The translations under genes and the position numbers were made by a program. 64,000 bases of DNA from Streptococcus sp. SPS1 (lineage in GTDB: Bacteria; Bacillota; Bacilli; Lactobacillales; Streptococcaceae), in contig NZ_JAQFJG010000002.1 in assembly GCF_030439915.1 (NCBI RefSeq), positions 62,001 to 126,000 of the forward strand, read 5' to 3'. This document shows positions 17,601 through 29,049 of the stretch, in pieces. Each line of letters starts with the position of its first letter. Within the stretch, counting starts at the first letter, position 1. The notes under the pieces are model-generated. The model worked only from the letters and a program-made list of their open reading frames with translations, was not told the DNA's origin and did not search any database.

Positions 17601-19445
17601 ATGTTTGCATCAAAAAGTGAAAGAAAAGTACGTTATTCAATTCGTAAATTTAGTATTGGAGTAGCTAGTGTAGTGGTTGCTAGTCTGTTCTTAGGAGGAG
17701 TAGTCCATGCAGAAGGGTCTGTTCCTGCTAATCACCCTAGTCCACAAAAGGTATCTTCGGGTGATAAAGAATATGAGGACGTTGTACGAAAAGTTAACAT
17801 AGAACTCTCTGAATATATGGATAAAAGTCTAGCTAAACTGAATCAGTCTGCTTCTGGATTTCCAGAAATTCTACAAAAAGTTCGAGGTGTTGTGGAAGGT
17901 TACAGAAAACAGATTGATGAAGCTTTAAGTAAAGATGGGGTAGAAAAGTTAGGGGAGGAAGCTAAGAAAAAAATAGATGAACTGGTAGAGGCATTCCAAA
18001 ATAATTCGGATAACCAGATTCCTCCCGAAAACCCATCTCAAAATGATGGTGTACAGGGAGATGCTCCTTCAGCAGGACAAGGAGAACAGCCAGGCGCATC
18101 CAATCAAGGAGATTCGAAGCCGGTACCACCAGAAACATCTGGGGAAACAAAACCAAAGGATTCGAATAATTCAACTCCACCAAAAGTAGAAAATCAAGGA
18201 GGAAATATAGATTCTACTGAAAAAACTACGGAGACAAATCTTAAAGAAGCTAAAGAAACTGCTAAAACTACTTTGAGCGCTTATAGAGTTACTCGTTTAA
18301 AACAGGAGAATCCAGGAGCTTTTTGGTTTACAGAACTTTTAAAAGAATCCGAAGAATCTGTAGAGAAGTATAAAAAGATGTTTGATGAGGCTTCGAGTAA
18401 AGAAAAAGTGGAAAACTTGGTGAAAGAAGCTGAACAGGAGATAGAAGCTCTAGTCGTTAAACATAAGGGACGAGAAATCGGCTTAGAGCGAGATAAGGCA
18501 AAGAAAGAGGTCACTAAACATCTAGCAAAATTATTGAATGACATCGAGAAAAATTTAGAAAAAGATCAACATATCAATACTGTCGACTTAATTAAAAACT
18601 TGAAAGATATTGAAAAAACGTATTTGCATAAATTAGATGAATCAACCCAAAAAGCCCAACTACAGAAACTGGTCACAGAAAGTAAATCAAAACTAGATGA
18701 AGCTTTGTCTAACTTTAAAAAGGGCTTATCTTCTTCGTCAAGTTCAGGATCTTCCACTGGAGATAACAAACTTTCTCCTACACTTCCGTCTCAATCGAAA
18801 TCTGATGTAAGTAAACCCCAAGTGAAGTCTCCTGTCCAAAAGGTATTCATGACTGAACAGGGAAATACGAAGATTACTGTTATGTTTGAAACTGCTACAG
18901 AAGCAGACTCTGTCAATCTTAAAGAGGTAACAACAAAAGAAATGATTGATAATGTTACCCGTCAAACAGGACAAGGAACAGTGCGCATATTTGATATTTC
19001 CCTTTCAAAAGATGGAAAAGAAACCCATGTGAAGGGAGAGAGAGTAGTTCGTCTTGCAATTGGTAATATTGATTCTGAGATTCAAGTTTACCATGTGAAG
19101 GAAAATGGAGAGTTGGAGTTGCTCCCATCAACAGTTGAAAATGGGCAAGTCGTTTTCAAAACGAGTCATTTCAGCTTGTTTGCGATTAAAACACTTCCTA
19201 AAAAACAAATGGCTACTGAGCCAGAGGCAAATAGGGAAGGAAAAACTCAATCTGATGATAAGGAAATGGTTCTTCTTGCTGATAAAGCAAATCAAATGAG
19301 TGAAAATCGTTCAAATTCAGATAAAAAAGATAAGCAAGCGCTCCCATCAACTGGAACAATGTCAACGTTGCTTATGGAATTCTTAGGTCTTATATCTCTA
19401 GTAGGTGTTTATCTATTAAAAGGAAAAAAGACGGAGAATGACTAA
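17601..19445 (+). CDS. PspC/Hic-like LPXTG-anchored surface protein
   Basis: The protein is 614 aa, read from ATG 17601 with GGAGG eight bases upstream; an in-frame ATG at 17571 lacks this. It has a YSIRK signal (RYSIRKFSIGVASVVVASLF, cleavage near VHA-EGS), a helical PspC-type module (about 55-130), a proline/glycine-rich spacer, two further helical modules (about 220-310 and 315-395), a Ser/Pro segment and a beta-rich module (GTVRIFDISLSKDGKETH). It ends in sorting signal LPSTG, membrane anchor and charged tail. Sortase-anchored PspC variants (Hic type) bind complement factor H; that is inferred, not seen. It lies in the rr06/hk06-linked locus that holds pspC in pneumococcus. Confidence 0.85.
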   Translation: MFASKSERKVRYSIRKFSIGVASVVVASLFLGGVVHAEGSVPANHPSPQKVSSGDKEYEDVVRKVNIELSEYMDKSLAKLNQSASGFPEILQKVRGVVEGYRKQIDEALSKDGVEKLGEEAKKKIDELVEAFQNNSDNQIPPENPSQNDGVQGDAPSAGQGEQPGASNQGDSKPVPPETSGETKPKDSNNSTPPKVENQGGNIDSTEKTTETNLKEAKETAKTTLSAYRVTRLKQENPGAFWFTELLKESEESVEKYKKMFDEASSKEKVENLVKEAEQEIEALVVKHKGREIGLERDKAKKEVTKHLAKLLNDIEKNLEKDQHINTVDLIKNLKDIEKTYLHKLDESTQKAQLQKLVTESKSKLDEALSNFKKGLSSSSSSGSSTGDNKLSPTLPSQSKSDVSKPQVKSPVQKVFMTEQGNTKITVMFETATEADSVNLKEVTTKEMIDNVTRQTGQGTVRIFDISLSKDGKETHVKGERVVRLAIGNIDSEIQVYHVKENGELELLPSTVENGQVVFKTSHFSLFAIKTLPKKQMATEPEANREGKTQSDDKEMVLLADKANQMSENRSNSDKKDKQALPSTGTMSTLLMEFLGLISLVGVYLLKGKKTEND

Positions 19446-19479
19446 TTTCATATAGACATTGATTGCTTATATAAATCAA

Positions 19480-19516
19480 AGAAACCCGTAAACTTTAAGA
19501 TAGTTACGGGTTTTTG
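19480..19516. terminator. Bidirectional terminator between pspC-like gene and dusB
   Basis: AAACCCGTAA...GTTACGGGTTTTT forms a stem between convergent genes, with T residues on the + side and AAAGAAA on the other. Confidence 0.8.
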
Positions 19517-19520
19517 TCTA

Positions 19521-20501
19521 TTAAGCTTTATCCAATTGCAAGAGGGCTTCAATCTCTGCCAGAGTGCTAGCTTGTGAAATGGCTCCACGGAGTTTGGCAG
19601 CGCCAGATGTTCCACGGAGATAGTGAGGAGCGAGGCCACGGAATTCACGAACTGCGACGTTTTCCCCTTTGAGGTTAATCAAGCGTTTCAAATGTTCGTA
19701 GGCGATTTTCATCTTGTCCTCAAAGGTCAAATCAGGTAGGATTTCTCCTGTTTCAAAGTAATGGTTGATTTGGTTGAAGAGGTAAGGATTTCCCATGGCA
19801 GCGCGGCCAATCATGACTGCATCAGCACCGACTTCTTCGATGCGTTGTTTGGCTTCTTGGACCGTACGGATATCACCATTGGCGATGAAGGGAATCTTGG
19901 TCAGAGCTTGAGATACGTTGTGTAAGGTTTCAAGGTCTGCGTGACCTGTATACATTTGCTCACGGGTACGGCCATGCATGGCGAGGGCAGAAACACCTGC
20001 TGCCTCAGCAGCGAGGGCATTTTCTACTGCAAGAGACGGGTCAGCCCAGCCTGTACGCATTTTGACAGTAAGTGGAATATCAAGGACAGACTGGACCTTG
20101 TTGATGATAGAGTAAATCTTATCTGGATCCTTGAGCCACATAGCACCAGCTTCGTTCTTCACGATTTTATTAACTGGGCAGCCCATGTTGATATCCACGA
20201 TATCGGTCTTAGTGTTTTCTTGGATGAATTCTGCTGCGCGTGCTAGGCTGTCCTCATCGCTACCAAAGAGTTGGATAGAGACAGGGTTTTCGCCTTCATC
20301 GATATGAAGCATGTGCAGGGTTTTTTCGTTATTGTATTGGATTCCCTTGTCAGAGACCATTTCCATGACAACAAGTCCAGCTCCGAGCTCTTTTGCAATA
20401 GTACGAAAGGCTGAGTTTGTCACGCCAGCCATAGGCGCTAAAACGGTACGATTGGGAATCTCAACATTGCCAATCATAAAGGGTGTATTAAGATTTGTCA
20501 C
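19521..20501 (-). CDS. dusB: tRNA-dihydrouridine synthase
   Basis: This FMN-dependent enzyme, which reduces uridines in tRNA D-loops, has a TIM-barrel Dus domain. It includes [31 protein letters not shown] with the catalytic Cys, [20 protein letters not shown] and [17 protein letters not shown]. The start chosen is GTG at 20501: it has GGAGG nine bases upstream, gives 326 aa, and starts [16 protein letters not shown]. An ATG-initiated extension to 20531 would run through the ribosome-binding site. It overlaps the 3' end of hslO by 14 bases, so the two are translationally coupled. Confidence 0.93.
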   Translation of the reverse strand: MTNLNTPFMIGNVEIPNRTVLAPMAGVTNSAFRTIAKELGAGLVVMEMVSDKGIQYNNEKTLHMLHIDEGENPVSIQLFGSDEDSLARAAEFIQENTKTDIVDINMGCPVNKIVKNEAGAMWLKDPDKIYSIINKVQSVLDIPLTVKMRTGWADPSLAVENALAAEAAGVSALAMHGRTREQMYTGHADLETLHNVSQALTKIPFIANGDIRTVQEAKQRIEEVGADAVMIGRAAMGNPYLFNQINHYFETGEILPDLTFEDKMKIAYEHLKRLINLKGENVAVREFRGLAPHYLRGTSGAAKLRGAISQASTLAEIEALLQLDKA

Positions 20502-21360
20502 GAATGAGTTCCTCCAGGTCGTTTTCATCAAAGTTGTAAGTTGTTTGGCAGAATTGACAAGTGATTTCTGCCCCGTGGTCTTCCTCTTTCATTTCCTGCA
20601 AGTCTGAGCTAGGAAGGCTGGCAAGAGCGTTCATAAAGCGTTCATGGCTACAGTCACATTGGAAACGGATTTCTTCTTCAGAAAGACGCTTGTAGGCCTC
20701 GTCACCGTAGATAGCTTTGAGGAGGGCTTCGATATGGTCGTCGCTCTCCAGAAGCGTCGAGATAGCTGGCATTTCTTGGATGCGTTTCTCAAAGCGAGCA
20801 ATCTCTTCTTCCTTGGCTCCTGGCAAGACTTGAACTAGGAAGCCACCTGCAACCTTGACCTTGTCTTCCTCATCCAAAAGGACATTGAGGCCGACTGCTG
20901 AAGGGGTTTGTTGGCTCTCAGTCAGGTAAAAGGCCAGGTCTTCACCGATTTCCCCAGAGATGAGGGGAGTCATAGAGTTGTAAGGATTTCCAGTACCGTA
21001 GTCTGTGATAACGAGGAATTGACCATTTCCAACAAAAGGTCCGACTAGAACTTCACCAGTTGCAGTCTTTTTGATGTCAACACCAGGATTTTGAACGTAA
21101 CCTTTGACATTCCCCTTGGTATCAGCGACGGTGATAATGGCACCTAGAGAGCTAGAGCCCAGCACCTTAACGGTTAGTTTGGTATTTCCTTTTTCATTGG
21201 CTGCGAGAATCTGGCTGGCGATAAGAGTTCGACCAAGTGCTACAGTTGAGCTAGCTTGGGTTTGATGTTTTTCTTGAGCAGTGCGGACGGTTTCTGTGCT
21301 ATCAAGGACAAAAGCACGAAAGGCGCCGCTTTCTGATATAGTTTTAATAATTTTATCCAT
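20488..21360 (-). CDS. hslO: Redox-regulated chaperone Hsp33
   Basis: This holdase chaperone, activated by oxidation, has 290 aa from ATG at 21360 ([20 protein letters not shown]). Longer upstream readings cover the promoter region and are not homologous. The C-terminal zinc switch is complete: CDC in [10 protein letters not shown] (about 233-235) and CQFC (about 266-269). The N-terminal domain includes [13 protein letters not shown]. It forms an operon with dusB and is divergent from the Mga-like regulator. Confidence 0.95.
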   Translation of the reverse strand: MDKIIKTISESGAFRAFVLDSTETVRTAQEKHQTQASSTVALGRTLIASQILAANEKGNTKLTVKVLGSSSLGAIITVADTKGNVKGYVQNPGVDIKKTATGEVLVGPFVGNGQFLVITDYGTGNPYNSMTPLISGEIGEDLAFYLTESQQTPSAVGLNVLLDEEDKVKVAGGFLVQVLPGAKEEEIARFEKRIQEMPAISTLLESDDHIEALLKAIYGDEAYKRLSEEEIRFQCDCSHERFMNALASLPSSDLQEMKEEDHGAEITCQFCQTTYNFDENDLEELIRDKS

Positions 21361-21524
21361 AGCTACTATTTTAGCATAAAAATGCCCAAAGGGGGAGCCG
21401 TGTGTTTGCTGATTTTCAGGATAATGGACCAGGAAATCAGCATGAAAATAAAAAGAGAAACAGATTATTTCAGCATTTGTAAGATTTATGCTATGCTTAA
21501 GGTAGAAAATGAAAGGGGTAACAA

Positions 21525-22952
21525 ATGTATTTAGGAGACTTGATGGAAAAGGCTGAATCTGGCCAATTTTCAATCCTTTCCTTTCTATTACAAGAGTCTC
21601 AGACGACTGTCAAGGCTGTAATGGAGGAAACAGGATTTTCAAAAGCAACCCTAACCAAATATGTCACCCTACTCAATGACAAGGCTTTGGACAGTGGCTT
21701 AGAGCTGAATATCTCCTTAGAAGATGAAAATCTGCGTCTATCGATCGGTGCAGCTACCAAGGGGAGAGATATCCGGAGCTTGTTTTTGGAGAATGCTGTT
21801 AAATATCAGATTTTGGTCTATCTTCTTTACCACCAACAGTTTTTAGCCCATCAGCTGGCTCAAGAATTGATGATTAGCGAGGCCACGCTTGGTCGTCACT
21901 TAGCTAGTCTAAATCAGATTTTGTCAGAATTTGATTTATCCATCCAAAATGGACGTTGGCGAGGTCCAGAGCATCAGATTCGTTATTTCTATTTTTGTCT
22001 TTTCCGCAAGGTCTGGTCGAGTCAGGAATGGGAAGGTCACATGCAGAAACCAGAGAGAAAGCAGGAAATTGCTACACTAGAAGAAATCTGCGGTGCAAGT
22101 TTGTCTTCGGGTCAGAAATTGGACTTGGTTCTCTGGGCTCATATCAGTCAACAACGTCTCCGTGTCAATGCCTGTCAGTTTCAAGTGATAGAAGAGAAAA
22201 TGCGAGGGTATTTTGACAATATTTTCTACCTTCGTTTGCATCGAAAGGCTCCGTCCTTTTTCGCTGGACAACACCTTCCTCTAGGAACTGAGGATGGTGA
22301 GATGATGATATTCTTCTCTTTCCTCCTATCCCATCGCATTCTTCCTCTTCATACTATGGAGTATATCCTTGGTTTTGGAGGGCAGTTGGTAGATTTGCTG
22401 ACGCAATTGATTCAAGAAATGAAGAAAGAGGAGTTACTGGGGGATTATACAGAGGACCATGTCACCTATGAACTCAGTCAACTTTGTGCTCAAGTCTACC
22501 TCTATAAGGGCTATATTTTACAGGATCGCTACAAGTATCAGTTAGAGAATCGTCATCCTTATTTGCTGATGGAACATGATTTTAAAGAGACAGCAGAGGA
22601 GATTTTTCATGCTCTACCTGCCTTTCATCAGGGGACGGATTTGGATAAGAAAATTCTCTGGGAATGGCTCCAGTTGATCGAATATATGGCTGAAAATGGT
22701 GGTCAGCATATGCGGATTGGTCTGGATTTGACATCTGGTTTTCTTGTCTTTTCAAGGATGGCAGCCATTTTGAAACGGTATTTGGAATACAATCGTTTTA
22801 TCACCATTGAAGCCTATGACCGAACTCGGCATTATGATTTGCTGGTTACCAATAACCCGATTCATAAGAAGGAACAGACCCCAGTCTATTATTTAAAAAA
22901 CGACTTGGATATGGAAGATTTGGCAGGGATTCGTCAGTTATTATTTAGTTAA
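21525..22952 (+). CDS. Mga/PRD-type transcriptional regulator
   Basis: This 475-aa protein has two N-terminal helix-turn-helix regions (about 30-55, [20 protein letters not shown]; about 105-130, [20 protein letters not shown]), as in Mga-type virulence regulators. The long helical body and C-terminal EIIB-like segment ([11 protein letters not shown]) resemble the group. RBS AAAGGGG precedes the ATG. It is the last gene before glpK, and a terminator separates them. Control of the glp operon is plausible by position but not shown. Confidence 0.8.
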   Translation: MYLGDLMEKAESGQFSILSFLLQESQTTVKAVMEETGFSKATLTKYVTLLNDKALDSGLELNISLEDENLRLSIGAATKGRDIRSLFLENAVKYQILVYLLYHQQFLAHQLAQELMISEATLGRHLASLNQILSEFDLSIQNGRWRGPEHQIRYFYFCLFRKVWSSQEWEGHMQKPERKQEIATLEEICGASLSSGQKLDLVLWAHISQQRLRVNACQFQVIEEKMRGYFDNIFYLRLHRKAPSFFAGQHLPLGTEDGEMMIFFSFLLSHRILPLHTMEYILGFGGQLVDLLTQLIQEMKKEELLGDYTEDHVTYELSQLCAQVYLYKGYILQDRYKYQLENRHPYLLMEHDFKETAEEIFHALPAFHQGTDLDKKILWEWLQLIEYMAENGGQHMRIGLDLTSGFLVFSRMAAILKRYLEYNRFITIEAYDRTRHYDLLVTNNPIHKKEQTPVYYLKNDLDMEDLAGIRQLLFS

Positions 22953-22980
22953 AAGGCTTGGTTGTTCCAGGCCTTTTTGT
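22951..22980 (+). terminator. Terminator after the Mga-like gene
   Basis: AAAAGGCTTGG-TTGTT-CCAGGCCTTTTTG forms a hairpin with a T-run right after the stop codon. Confidence 0.8.
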
Positions 22981-23034
22981 GAAATTCACACAATCTCCTC
23001 ACATTTTTTAAAAAATTAAAAAAAGTTGATGAAC

Positions 23035-23050
23035 AAGAAAGCGCTTTATT
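23035..23050 (+). promoter_or_regulatory. CcpA cre site upstream of glpK
   Basis: AAGAAAGCGCTTTATT fits the catabolite-responsive element consensus WTGNAARCGYWWWCA-type with minor mismatches. It sits just before a TATACT (23054-23059) and 60 bases ahead of glpK. This predicts repression of glycerol use when glucose is present. Confidence 0.75.
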
Positions 23051-23070
23051 TTGTATACTAGTAAGTGTAA

Positions 23071-24618
<1,548 letters not shown>

Positions 24619-24659
24619 TACTGGCAGAATAAAGCGATTTATTTAGAAAGTGTGTAAAT

Positions 24660-26486
24660 ATGGAATTTTCAAAGAAAACACGTGAATTATCAATTAAAAA
24701 AATGCAGGAACGTACCCTGGATCTCTTGATTATCGGTGGAGGAATCACAGGAGCTGGTGTAGCCTTGCAGGCAGCAGCTAGCGGTCTTGAGACTGGTTTG
24801 ATTGAAATGCAGGACTTCGCAGAAGGAACATCTAGCCGTTCAACTAAATTGGTTCACGGAGGACTTCGTTACCTTAAGCAATTTGACGTAGAAGTGGTCT
24901 CAGATACAGTTTCTGAACGTGCAGTAGTACAACAAATTGCTCCACACATTCCAAAACCGGACCCAATGCTCTTACCAGTTTACGATGAAGATGGAGCGAC
25001 CTTTAGCCTCTTCCGTCTTAAAGTAGCTATGGACTTGTACGACCTTTTGGCGGGTGTTAACAACACCCCAGCTGCTAACAAGGTTTTGAGCAAGGATCAA
25101 GTTTTGGAACGCCAGCCAAACTTGAAGAAAGAAGGTTTGGTAGGAGGTGGAGTTTATCTTGACTTCCGTAACAACGATGCCCGTCTCGTGATTGAAAACA
25201 TCAAACGTGCCAACCAAGACGGTGCCCTCATTGCCAGCCACGTTAAGGCAGAAGGCTTCCTCTTTGACGAAAGTGGTAAGATTACAGGTGTTGTAGCCCG
25301 TGATTTGTTGACAGACCAAGTCTTTGAAATCAAGGCGCGTCTGGTTATTAACACTACAGGTCCTTGGAGCGATAAGGTGCGCAATTTGTCTAATAAGGGA
25401 ACACAATTCTCACAAATGCGTCCAACTAAGGGAGTTCACTTGGTAGTGGATTCAAGCAAGATCAAGGTTTCACAGCCAGTTTACTTTGATACAGGTTTGG
25501 GTGATGGCCGTATGGTCTTTGTTCTCCCACGTGAAAACAAGACTTACTTTGGTACAACGGATACAGACTACACAGGTGATTTGGAACATCCAAAAGTGAC
25601 TCAGGAAGATGTAGATTATCTACTTGGCATTGTCAACAACCGCTTCCCAGAAGCCAACATTACAGTTGCTGACATTGAAAGTAGCTGGGCAGGTCTTCGT
25701 CCATTGATCGCAGGTAATAGCGCTTCTGACTACAATGGAGGAAATAACGGAACCATCAGTGATGAAAGCTTTAACAACTTGATTGCGACTGTTGAATCTT
25801 ATCTCTCTAAAGAAAAAACGCGTGAAGATGTTGAGGCTGCTGTCAGCAAGCTTGAAAGCAGTACCTCTGAGAAACATTTGGACCCATCTGCAGTTTCTCG
25901 TGGTTCTAGCTTGGACCGAGATGATAATGGTCTCTTGACACTTGCTGGTGGTAAAATCACAGATTACCGTAAGATGGCTGAAGGAGCTATGGAGCGTGTG
26001 GTTGACATCCTCAAAGCAGAATTTGACCGCAGCTTTAAACTCATCAACTCTAAGACATATCCTGTTTCAGGTGGGGAATTGAACCCAGCAAATGTGGACT
26101 CAGAAATCGAAGCCTTTGCGCAACTTGGAGTGTCACGTGGCTTGGATAGCAAGGAAGCTCATTACCTAGCAAATCTCTATGGTTCAAATGCACCGAAAGT
26201 CTTTGCTCTTGCTCATAGTTTAGAACAAGCACCAGGACTCAGCTTGGCAGACACTTTGTCACTTCACTATGCAATGCGTAATGAGTTGGCTCTGAGCCCA
26301 GTTGACTTCCTCCTTCGTCGTACCAACCACATGCTCTTTATGCGTGATAGTTTGGATAGCATCGTTGAGCCAGTTTTGAATGAAATGGGACGATTCTATG
26401 ATTGGTCAGAAGAAGAAAAAGCAGGCTACCGTGCGGATGTCAAATCAGCTCTTGCTAACAACGATTTAGCAGAATTAAAAAATTAA
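24660..26486 (+). CDS. glpO: Alpha-glycerophosphate oxidase
   Basis: This FAD enzyme oxidises glycerol-3-phosphate to dihydroxyacetone phosphate and passes electrons to oxygen, giving H2O2, a known cytotoxic product of these bacteria. Its 608 aa have an N-terminal dinucleotide fold IIGGGITGAGVALQAA (about 23-38), FAEGTSSRSTKLVHGGLRYL (FAD contacts), GLRPLIAGN and a C-terminal helical domain. The roughly 50-residue insert typical of GlpO versus GlpD is present (NGGNNGTISDESFNNL). The GTGTGTAAAT leader before the ATG has no strong ribosome-binding site. Confidence 0.96.
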   Translation: MEFSKKTRELSIKKMQERTLDLLIIGGGITGAGVALQAAASGLETGLIEMQDFAEGTSSRSTKLVHGGLRYLKQFDVEVVSDTVSERAVVQQIAPHIPKPDPMLLPVYDEDGATFSLFRLKVAMDLYDLLAGVNNTPAANKVLSKDQVLERQPNLKKEGLVGGGVYLDFRNNDARLVIENIKRANQDGALIASHVKAEGFLFDESGKITGVVARDLLTDQVFEIKARLVINTTGPWSDKVRNLSNKGTQFSQMRPTKGVHLVVDSSKIKVSQPVYFDTGLGDGRMVFVLPRENKTYFGTTDTDYTGDLEHPKVTQEDVDYLLGIVNNRFPEANITVADIESSWAGLRPLIAGNSASDYNGGNNGTISDESFNNLIATVESYLSKEKTREDVEAAVSKLESSTSEKHLDPSAVSRGSSLDRDDNGLLTLAGGKITDYRKMAEGAMERVVDILKAEFDRSFKLINSKTYPVSGGELNPANVDSEIEAFAQLGVSRGLDSKEAHYLANLYGSNAPKVFALAHSLEQAPGLSLADTLSLHYAMRNELALSPVDFLLRRTNHMLFMRDSLDSIVEPVLNEMGRFYDWSEEEKAGYRADVKSALANNDLAELKN

Positions 26487-26556
26487 GAAAAAATAAAAGA
26501 GGTGGCGGGCAGGACTCCTAGTCTACCCTCTCCTCCTTTTTAATGGAGACAGAAAG

Positions 26557-27261
26557 ATGATGAATGAATTATTTGGAGAATTTCTAGGGACTTTAATCCT
26601 GATTCTTCTAGGAAATGGTGTTGTTGCAGGTGTGGTTCTTCCTAAAACCAAGAGCAACAGCTCAGGTTGGATTGTGATCACTATGGGTTGGGGGATTGCA
26701 GTTGCGGTTGCAGTCTTTGTATCTGGAAAACTCAGTCCAGCTCATTTAAACCCAGCTGTGACCATCGGTGTGGCCTTAAAAGGTGGCTTACCTTGGGCTT
26801 CCGTTTTCCCTTATATCCTAGCTCAGTTTGCAGGGGCTATGCTGGGTCAGATTTTGGTTTGGTTGCAATTCAAACCGCATTATGAGGCAGAAGAAAATGC
26901 AGGAAATATTTTGGCTACTTTCAGCACAGGACCGGCCATCAAAGATACTGTATCAAACTTGATTAGCGAAATCCTTGGAACCTTTGTTTTGGTCTTGACA
27001 ATCTTTGCTTTGGGTCTTTATGACCTTCAAGCAGGAATCGGAACCTTCGCAGTGGGGACTTTGATTGTCGGTATCGGTCTATCACTAGGTGGGACAACAG
27101 GCTATGCCTTGAACCCAGCTCGTGACCTTGGACCTCGTATCATGCATAGCATCTTGCCAATTTCAAACAAGGGAGACGGAGACTGGTCTTACGCTTGGAT
27201 TCCTGTTGTAGGACCTGTTATCGGAGCAGCTTTGGCCGTGCTTGTATTCTCACTTTTCTAG
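26557..27261 (+). CDS. glpF: Glycerol uptake facilitator
   Basis: This 234-aa aquaglyceroporin of the MIP family has six membrane helices and both pore NPA boxes: AHLNPAVTIGVALKGG (first) and GYALNPARDLGPRIMH (second). The GLNPARD-like Asp favours glycerol over water. The two ATG codons at 26557 and 26560 are both possible. It is the last gene of glpKOF; uptake by GlpF, then GlpK and GlpO, feeds glycerol to glycolysis. Confidence 0.96.
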   Translation: MMNELFGEFLGTLILILLGNGVVAGVVLPKTKSNSSGWIVITMGWGIAVAVAVFVSGKLSPAHLNPAVTIGVALKGGLPWASVFPYILAQFAGAMLGQILVWLQFKPHYEAEENAGNILATFSTGPAIKDTVSNLISEILGTFVLVLTIFALGLYDLQAGIGTFAVGTLIVGIGLSLGGTTGYALNPARDLGPRIMHSILPISNKGDGDWSYAWIPVVGPVIGAALAVLVFSLF

Positions 27262-27287
27262 TTTAGAAAATAATTATGTTGATAAGA

Positions 27288-27320
27288 GCTTGAGATGAAA
27301 ATCTCGGGCTTTTTCATGTG
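27288..27320 (+). terminator. Terminator of the glp operon
   Basis: GCTTGAGAT-GAAA-ATCTCGGGC forms a stem followed by TTTTTC. Confidence 0.85.
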
Positions 27321-27410
27321 AAAACCTCGCTTTTATTTTCTGTTATTTTATGCTAGAATATTAAAAATCAAATTTAATTCCAAAGCTTGTAACTAAAGGG
27401 GGAGCGCTAC

Positions 27411-28589
27411 ATGTCTAATTCATTTATCAAGTTGTTAGTCTCTCAATTGTTTGCAAATTTAGCAGATATTTTCTTTAGAGTAACAATCATTGCTAACATA
27501 TACATTATTTCAAAATCAGTAATTGCCACATCACTAGTTCCCATTTTAATAGGGATATCCTCTTTTGTTGCGAGTCTTTTAGTTCCTTTAGTTACTAAAA
27601 GGATAGCGCTAAATAGAGTTTTATCTTTATCCCAATTTGGAAAGACTATATTATTGGCGATACTGGTAGGAATGTTTACCGTAATGCAATCAGTAGCGCC
27701 TTTGGTGACCTATCTATTTGTTGTGGCAATTTCAATATTAGATGGTTTTGCAGCACCTGTTTCCTATGCTATTGTGCCACGCTATGCGACCGATTTGGGT
27801 AAGGCTAATTCAGCCTTATCAATGAGTGGTGAAGCTGTTCAGTTAGTGGGTTGGGGATTAGGTGGACTCTTGTTTGCAACAATTGGTCTTTTACCTACCA
27901 CGTTTATCATTTTAATGTTGTATATCATTTCTAGCTTTCTGATGTTATTTCTTCCTAACGCTGAAGTGGAGGTGTTAGAGTCAGAAACTAATCTTGAAAT
28001 TTTGCTCAAAGGTTGGAAGTTAGTTGCTAGAGATTCTAGATTAAGACTTTTTGTATCAGCCAATTTATTGGAAATTTTTTCAAATACGATTTGGGTTTCT
28101 TCCATTATACTTGTTTTTGTAACTGAGTTATTAAATAAAACGGAAAGTTACTGGGGATATTCTAATACAGCATACTCTATTGGTATTATAATTAGTGGCT
28201 TAATTGCTTTTAGGCTATCTGAAAAGTTCCTTGCTGCTAAATGGGAAAGTATTCTTTTTCCTCTTGTAGCTATGGCAATAGTGACACTGACTATTCTATT
28301 TTTTTCAAATGCACAGATATTTTTAGTATTTTCAGCTTTAGTTGGTATGTTATCGCAGCTAAAAGAAGTTCCTGAAACTGTATTTCTTCAGGAAACAGTA
28401 GAGGAAAATAACTTGGTTAATGTCTATTCCGTTCTTGAAGTGATTTCGACATTAGCATTTTCAGTATTTGTTTTGCTAATGAGCTATATTACTGAGAGTT
28501 TTGGTATTAGCATCAGTTTTTGGCTATCAGCCATTTGTCTGATGATAGAAGCTATTTTAATTTATATCAGACGAGATTATTTTAAATGA
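27411..28589 (+). CDS. MFS transporter
   Basis: This 392-aa membrane protein has about eleven or twelve hydrophobic helices and the organisation of the NreB/DrrA-like MFS exporter group (DGFAAPVSYAIVPRYATD; GEAVQLVGWGLGGLLFA). Substrate is unknown; the closest general class is drug or peptide efflux. Base use is richer in A and T than in the glp genes upstream, which hints at separate history. It has its own upstream GGGGGAG ribosome-binding site and is followed by a hairpin repeat element. Confidence 0.8.
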   Translation: MSNSFIKLLVSQLFANLADIFFRVTIIANIYIISKSVIATSLVPILIGISSFVASLLVPLVTKRIALNRVLSLSQFGKTILLAILVGMFTVMQSVAPLVTYLFVVAISILDGFAAPVSYAIVPRYATDLGKANSALSMSGEAVQLVGWGLGGLLFATIGLLPTTFIILMLYIISSFLMLFLPNAEVEVLESETNLEILLKGWKLVARDSRLRLFVSANLLEIFSNTIWVSSIILVFVTELLNKTESYWGYSNTAYSIGIIISGLIAFRLSEKFLAAKWESILFPLVAMAIVTLTILFFSNAQIFLVFSALVGMLSQLKEVPETVFLQETVEENNLVNVYSVLEVISTLAFSVFVLLMSYITESFGISISFWLSAICLMIEAILIYIRRDYFK

Positions 28590-28615
28590 GAGACGGGTTA
28601 AAAAGTCTTGAAAAA

Positions 28616-28710
28616 TTAGAAAAGCGCATAGTATCAGGTGTCGAAAACTTGATATTGTGCGTTTTATTATGAGAAGATTTACTTCATTGTCTCCTGAAAT
28701 GGAGTTTTGA
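28616..28710 (+). repeat. Dispersed hairpin repeat, copy 1 (uninterrupted)
   Basis: The hairpin AAAAGCGCATAGTATCAGGT...ACTTGATATTGTGCGTTTT is followed by TTACTTCATTGTCTCCTGAA and ATGGAGTTTT. Two related copies are at 45167-45259 (inverted) and 56841-57128 (split by a BOX element). It sits directly after a gene, as a terminator-like mobile repeat would. It may belong to the SPRITE family of pneumococcal terminator repeats, but I cannot confirm this. Confidence 0.7.
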
Positions 28711-28798
28711 AGCAGGATCACTCTATTTGAAATATACATAGAAAAACCGCATAATCCTTAAAATAAGCTGAAATCTATTGAAAACATATGGTAAACAA

Positions 28799-28828
28799 TT
28801 GAAAAACTAGTCTATAAAGTGGTACAAT
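28799..28828 (+). promoter_or_regulatory. Promoter of the dlt operon
   Basis: TTGAAA (28799-28804), 18-bp spacer and extended TGGTACAAT (-10 hexamer 28823-28828) precede dltX by 70 bases. Confidence 0.7.
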
Positions 28829-28897
28829 AGTAGAAAAATACTATAGTAAGAGTCTATCTTATTTAGCAAAAATTACAGAAATGAATGGTTTTTCTTG

Positions 28898-29029
28898 ATG
28901 AAACAGAGAAAAGAATTGTACCTTTTTCTTGGTCGGACAGCCTTGTATTTTCTTATCTTTCTAGGGCTGCTTTACTTCTTTAGCTATCTTGGTCAGGGTC
29001 AAGGAAGCTTTATCTATAATGAATTTTAA
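28898..29029 (+). CDS. dltX: DltX, small membrane protein of the D-alanylation operon
   Basis: A 43-codon frame encodes a positively charged start (MKQRKELYLFLGRTALYF), one transmembrane helix and the conserved C-terminal motif GQGQGSFIYNEF. These are hallmarks of DltX, the short protein preceding dltA in Firmicutes and needed for teichoic acid D-alanylation. It is located 20 bases before dltA and is likely translated first in the operon mRNA. Confidence 0.9.
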   Translation: MKQRKELYLFLGRTALYFLIFLGLLYFFSYLGQGQGSFIYNEF

Positions 29030-29049
29030 CTTGAAGGAGAATTCCTATT

